DNA from: Streptomyces sp. AC512_CC834
GTDB taxonomy: Bacteria > Actinomycetota > Actinomycetes > Streptomycetales > Streptomycetaceae
Direction: 5' to 3'
Length of the DNA stretch: 64,000 nucleotides
NCBI RefSeq assembly: GCF_019049325.1
Contig: NZ_JAGMUO010000025.1
Span: 35,746 to 99,745, forward strand
Each line of letters opens with the position of its first letter. Position 1 is the stretch's first letter. Under the pieces are notes generated by a model. The model did not search any database. It was not told the origin of the DNA and worked only from the letters and a program-made list of their open reading frames with translations. This document shows positions 61,783 through 64,000 of this stretch, one piece after another. The position numbers were made by a program, and so were the translations under genes.

Positions 61783-61963
61783 GACGGTCTCCCCCTGGAA
61801 CGGACGACGAGGTGCCCCGCCCGGACCCTCCGCAGTGCCGGAGACACCCTTTTCGACGAGGCTCTTCGACCGTACGGAGCACGGGCGCCCGGGGGGATCC
61901 GGGCCACTACCGGATCGAGGGTGGGGTTAACCCCCGCCCCGGCCGGAGTACGGCGCCAACACG

Positions 61964-61993
61964 TTTGCCGGGCGGTGCCCGGGGCCATGTAGG
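61964..61993 (+). promoter_or_regulatory. Possible promoter of tRNA-Val
   Basis: TTGCCG near 61964 and TAGGCT near 61990, spaced about 18-19 bases, with the tRNA 15 bases further. Moderate match to the main sigma-factor pattern. Confidence 0.4.
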
Positions 61994-62008
61994 CTGTCCA
62001 CTCGTCCT

Positions 62009-62083
<75 letters not shown>

Positions 62084-62109
62084 GGACCGGCGCCGGTGTC
62101 GTCGGTGCG

Positions 62110-62134
62110 GGCCCCCGGAGATCTTCCGGGGGCC
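62110..62134 (+). terminator. Terminator after tRNA-Val
   Basis: 10-bp stem GGCCCCCGGA/TCCGGGGGCC, loop GATCT, followed by TTTC; 26 bases after the tRNA end. Confidence 0.8.
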
Positions 62135-62166
62135 TTTCGCGTGCGGTGGTTCGTGCTCTCCCTAGG

Positions 62167-62652
62167 ATGAGGTCCGTGAGGAGTTCCGAGCAGCACGTCC
62201 AGCGGCCGCCCGCGCGGTGGTGGCAGGCCGTGCGCGTGCTCGGGCTGCTCGCCGGGCTGATGGGCATGCACGGGCTCGCTCCCGGCGGCGGCCTCCCGGA
62301 GCACACCGATCGGCATCCCCACGCGTCGTCGGCGTCCTCAGCGCTTTCGGCGCCGCCGTCAACCCGGTCAACCCCGTCAACCCCGTCAGTCCTGTCCGCG
62401 TCGATGGCCGTCGACACGGCGCACGCCGGGTGCTCGCAGAACGACGGCTCCTGCGGCGGCGGACATCTCCAGCACGCCGACGCGGTGTGCGCGTCCGGCG
62501 CGGTGAGTGACGGGCCGGTGCTGCCGGCGCCTGTTCCCGACCCGGTCCCCGTCGTCGTGGGCGACGGGATCGTCCGCGCATACGCGGCCGACGCGCCGGA
62601 CGGTGCGCGGGCACCGCCCTCCCTCGCCGAACTCCAACTCCTGCGGATTTAG
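62167..62652 (+). CDS. DUF6153-family membrane protein
   Basis: 161-aa protein with a membrane segment near residue 20-40 (WWQAVRVLGLLAGLMGMHGLAPGG), a Ser/Thr/Pro-rich middle with TRSTPSTPSV repeats and a Cys/His-containing outer part (GCSQNDGSCGGGHLQHADAVC). DUF6153 proteins usually precede DUF305 genes, as here; a link to copper or other metal handling is only suggested by the Cys/His/Met content of both. ATG at 62167. Confidence 0.75.
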   Translation: MRSVRSSEQHVQRPPARWWQAVRVLGLLAGLMGMHGLAPGGGLPEHTDRHPHASSASSALSAPPSTRSTPSTPSVLSASMAVDTAHAGCSQNDGSCGGGHLQHADAVCASGAVSDGPVLPAPVPDPVPVVVGDGIVRAYAADAPDGARAPPSLAELQLLRI

Positions 62653-62735
62653 ACACACCACTCCCGCACACACGCCGCCCGAGCGCGGCGCGGTGCACCG
62701 GCATGTGTCAATCCCCCTCACAGCAGGAGTCACCC

Positions 62736-63425
62736 ATGAACAGCATCCGTACCCTTACTCGCCGTACCGCGCTGGTGGCGGCGACGGCCACCGCCGCCCT
62801 CGTCCTCGCCGCCTGCGGGGGCGACGGTGGCGGCAACGGCCACGAAGGTCCGCACGGCTCCCCGTCCGCGAACGCCGACGCCGACTCCGGCGCAGGAAGC
62901 ACCGCCGGGAACGAGTCCGGCGAGAACGCCCACAACGCCCAGGACGTCGCCTTCGCGCAGGGCATGATCCCGCACCACCGGCAGGCGCTGGAGATGGCCC
63001 GGCTGGCCGCCGACCGGTCGGCGTCGGCCGAGGTCGAGGACCTCGCCGCGCGCATCGAGAAGGCACAGGACCCGGAGATCACGACCATGACCGGCTGGCT
63101 GACGGCCTGGGGCGAGGAAGTGCCCCAGCCGACCGGGTCGACGGGGTCAACGGGTTCGATGCCAGGCATGGACCACTCGGCGCACTCGGGCATGCCCGGG
63201 ATGATGGACGGCCAGGACATGGCGGAGCTGGAGAAGGCCTCGGGCCGGGCGTTCGACACCAAGTTCCTGACCATGATGGTCGAGCACCACGAGGGCGCCG
63301 TCGAGATGGCCGGGACCGAGAAGGCCAAGGGCGGCTACGCCCCCGCCAAGGCCCTGGCCGAGGACATCGTCACCGCACAGAACGCCGAGATCACCGAGAT
63401 GAACACGCTCCTCGGCGAGGACTGA
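62736..63425 (+). CDS. DUF305-family lipoprotein, metal-binding type
   Basis: 229-aa lipoprotein with signal peptide ending LAAC. The two DUF305 four-helix repeats carry GMIPHHRQALEMA and MMVEHHEGAVEMA. Between them lies a His/Met-rich loop SMPGMDHSAHSGMPGMMDG that may bind copper. ATG at 62736 behind AGGAG. Probably co-expressed with DUF6153. Confidence 0.9.
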   Translation: MNSIRTLTRRTALVAATATAALVLAACGGDGGGNGHEGPHGSPSANADADSGAGSTAGNESGENAHNAQDVAFAQGMIPHHRQALEMARLAADRSASAEVEDLAARIEKAQDPEITTMTGWLTAWGEEVPQPTGSTGSTGSMPGMDHSAHSGMPGMMDGQDMAELEKASGRAFDTKFLTMMVEHHEGAVEMAGTEKAKGGYAPAKALAEDIVTAQNAEITEMNTLLGED

Positions 63426-63441
63426 CCCGGCAGTCCTCACG

Positions 63442-63486
63442 AGCCCCGCCCGGGCGATGCTCCTCAGGCGTCCCCGGGCGGGGGCT
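63442..63486. terminator. Terminator between convergent DUF305 and orphan gene
   Basis: AGCCCCGCCCGGG pairs with CCCGGGCGGGGGCT (one bulged G) around a loop of about 18 bases; overlaps the end of the orphan gene. Confidence 0.65.
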
Positions 63487-63820
63487 TCGGAAGCGGAACC
63501 TCGTGGGTGCGTTTCAGTTCCGATCTGGCGCTCACCTGGTCGGGGCCGGTTATCTCCGACCAGTACCGATGAGTGCTGACGAACACGGCCAGCTCGCGCT
63601 CGCGCCGGCGGAGCTTCTCGACCTCGGCCTGTTCGTCCGCCGACCAGCCGGGCGAGGCCGGGCGTTCGATCTTGCGCCAGCCGTTGTCGTCGCTGAATCC
63701 GTCGAGCGGCTCGACGGACCAGGGAAGCCTCTTCAGCAGGGCCGACAGCTCGGACCGGACCTGATGCAGTTCCTCCTGACCGGCGAGGAGATCACTGGGG
63801 AAATCATAGGTCGTAGCCAC
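63464..63820 (-). CDS. Uncharacterised 118-aa protein
   Basis: Coiled-coil, acidic protein: GTG start (63818-63820), ATTYDFPSDLLAGQEELHQVRSELSALLKRLPWSVEPLDG, later EKLRRRERELAVFVSTHRYWSEI. This type is widespread in Streptomyces, often near integrative or phage genes and small DNA-binding proteins. No domain assigned. It is probably not essential. Confidence 0.72.
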   Translation of the reverse strand: MATTYDFPSDLLAGQEELHQVRSELSALLKRLPWSVEPLDGFSDDNGWRKIERPASPGWSADEQAEVEKLRRRERELAVFVSTHRYWSEITGPDQVSARSELKRTHEVPLPKPPPGDA

Positions 63821-63923
63821 GCATCAATGATACGCCTGTTCGATTTTGAGGCGCGCGTTCCCTTCGGTGGTTCACGCGAAAGGGTGGCGCTGGGGCCGGG
63901 GCCCACTGATGCTCCTATTGCTG

Positions 63924-64000
63924 TCAAGCGGTCTGGATCCAGTCGCGGTAGGCGTGGGCCAGATCGTCGTCGCGGGTGAGCCCTCGTTCGAGTCTGGAGA
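63924..64000 (-). CDS. C-terminal end of a gene running off the right edge
   Basis: The last 24-25 codons (LERGLTRDDDLAHAYRDWIQTA-stop) are read in one frame from the window edge to the TGA at 63924-63926. GC3 bias fits coding sequence. Together with the orphan at 63464 it is likely an operon on the minus strand. Family cannot be told from this fragment. Confidence 0.5.
   Translation of the reverse strand, partial: SRLERGLTRDDDLAHAYRDWIQTA

Overview
The window looks like chromosomal DNA of a Streptomyces or a close relative. GC is high and third codon positions are GC-saturated. Many starts are GTG behind GGAGG-type ribosome sites. It carries genera-typical families: an SCO2400-like zinc-ribbon protein, DUF3145, DUF3052, an Xre/DUF397 pair, and a fabD-fabH-acpP-fabF operon beside a FasR-type regulator. 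The order around the fab operon, aceE and the TerD genes matches what I remember of the S. coelicolor core chromosome, but I could not run a comparison.
Layout. 1-6715 (minus): one sugar or sugar-acid operon with an enolase-superfamily dehydratase, a zinc alcohol dehydrogenase, a TIM-barrel-like protein and a CUT2 ABC importer whose permease runs off the left edge; a promoter and palindromic operator are visible upstream. 6930-16672: mixed regulators and small metabolism, including an SCO2400-like membrane protein, a TetR/binding-protein-like pair, an RsbW-like ATPase divergent from a headless UTRA protein plus a GntR regulator, a MarR/oxidoreductase pair with two perfect palindromes, Ohr, an MFS pump behind a DasR-like site, an EI24 protein, and a broken secreted C15-peptidase-like gene. 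17456-22152: GH3 beta-glucosidase, aldose 1-epimerase and an SGNH lipoprotein. 22437-28047: DUF3145 and the fatty-acid initiation operon with its activator.
28110-34188 is the accessory part: a pirin gene whose 3' 215 bp is duplicated around a 90-aa orphan, a complete IS701-family element with 30-bp inverted repeats, a decapitated polymorphic-toxin-like tail with a probable immunity gene, two head-to-head transposase remnants, two orphan genes and an Xre/DUF397 pair. 34389-45522 returns to housekeeping and stress genes: serine hydrolase, GNAT, MerR/aldo-keto reductase, DUF4429-SHOCT, hydrolase, TetR/DHA2 pump and AceE. 45910-56458 holds DUF3052, a peroxiredoxin and a tellurium-resistance-type (Ter) cluster: three TerD proteins, a TerA-like protein, a TerC-like membrane protein, and a biosynthetic arm of citrate-lyase-like enzyme, a three-domain phosphoribosyltransferase/TRSP/StiP fusion and a HAD hydrolase. 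56376-63820 holds DedA, a two-component system with paired palindromes upstream, FmdB, a coiled-coil protein, a DUF4097 lipoprotein, tRNA-Val(TAC), DUF6153 and DUF305 proteins and a small orphan; a further gene is cut at the right edge.
The strongest candidate for an incompletely understood system is the Ter cluster with its fused biosynthetic enzyme and a translationally coupled 22-codon ORF. A recurring oddity is short tandem repeats at the 3' ends of genes (alcohol dehydrogenase, galM, aceE), in two cases repeating the stop codon region.
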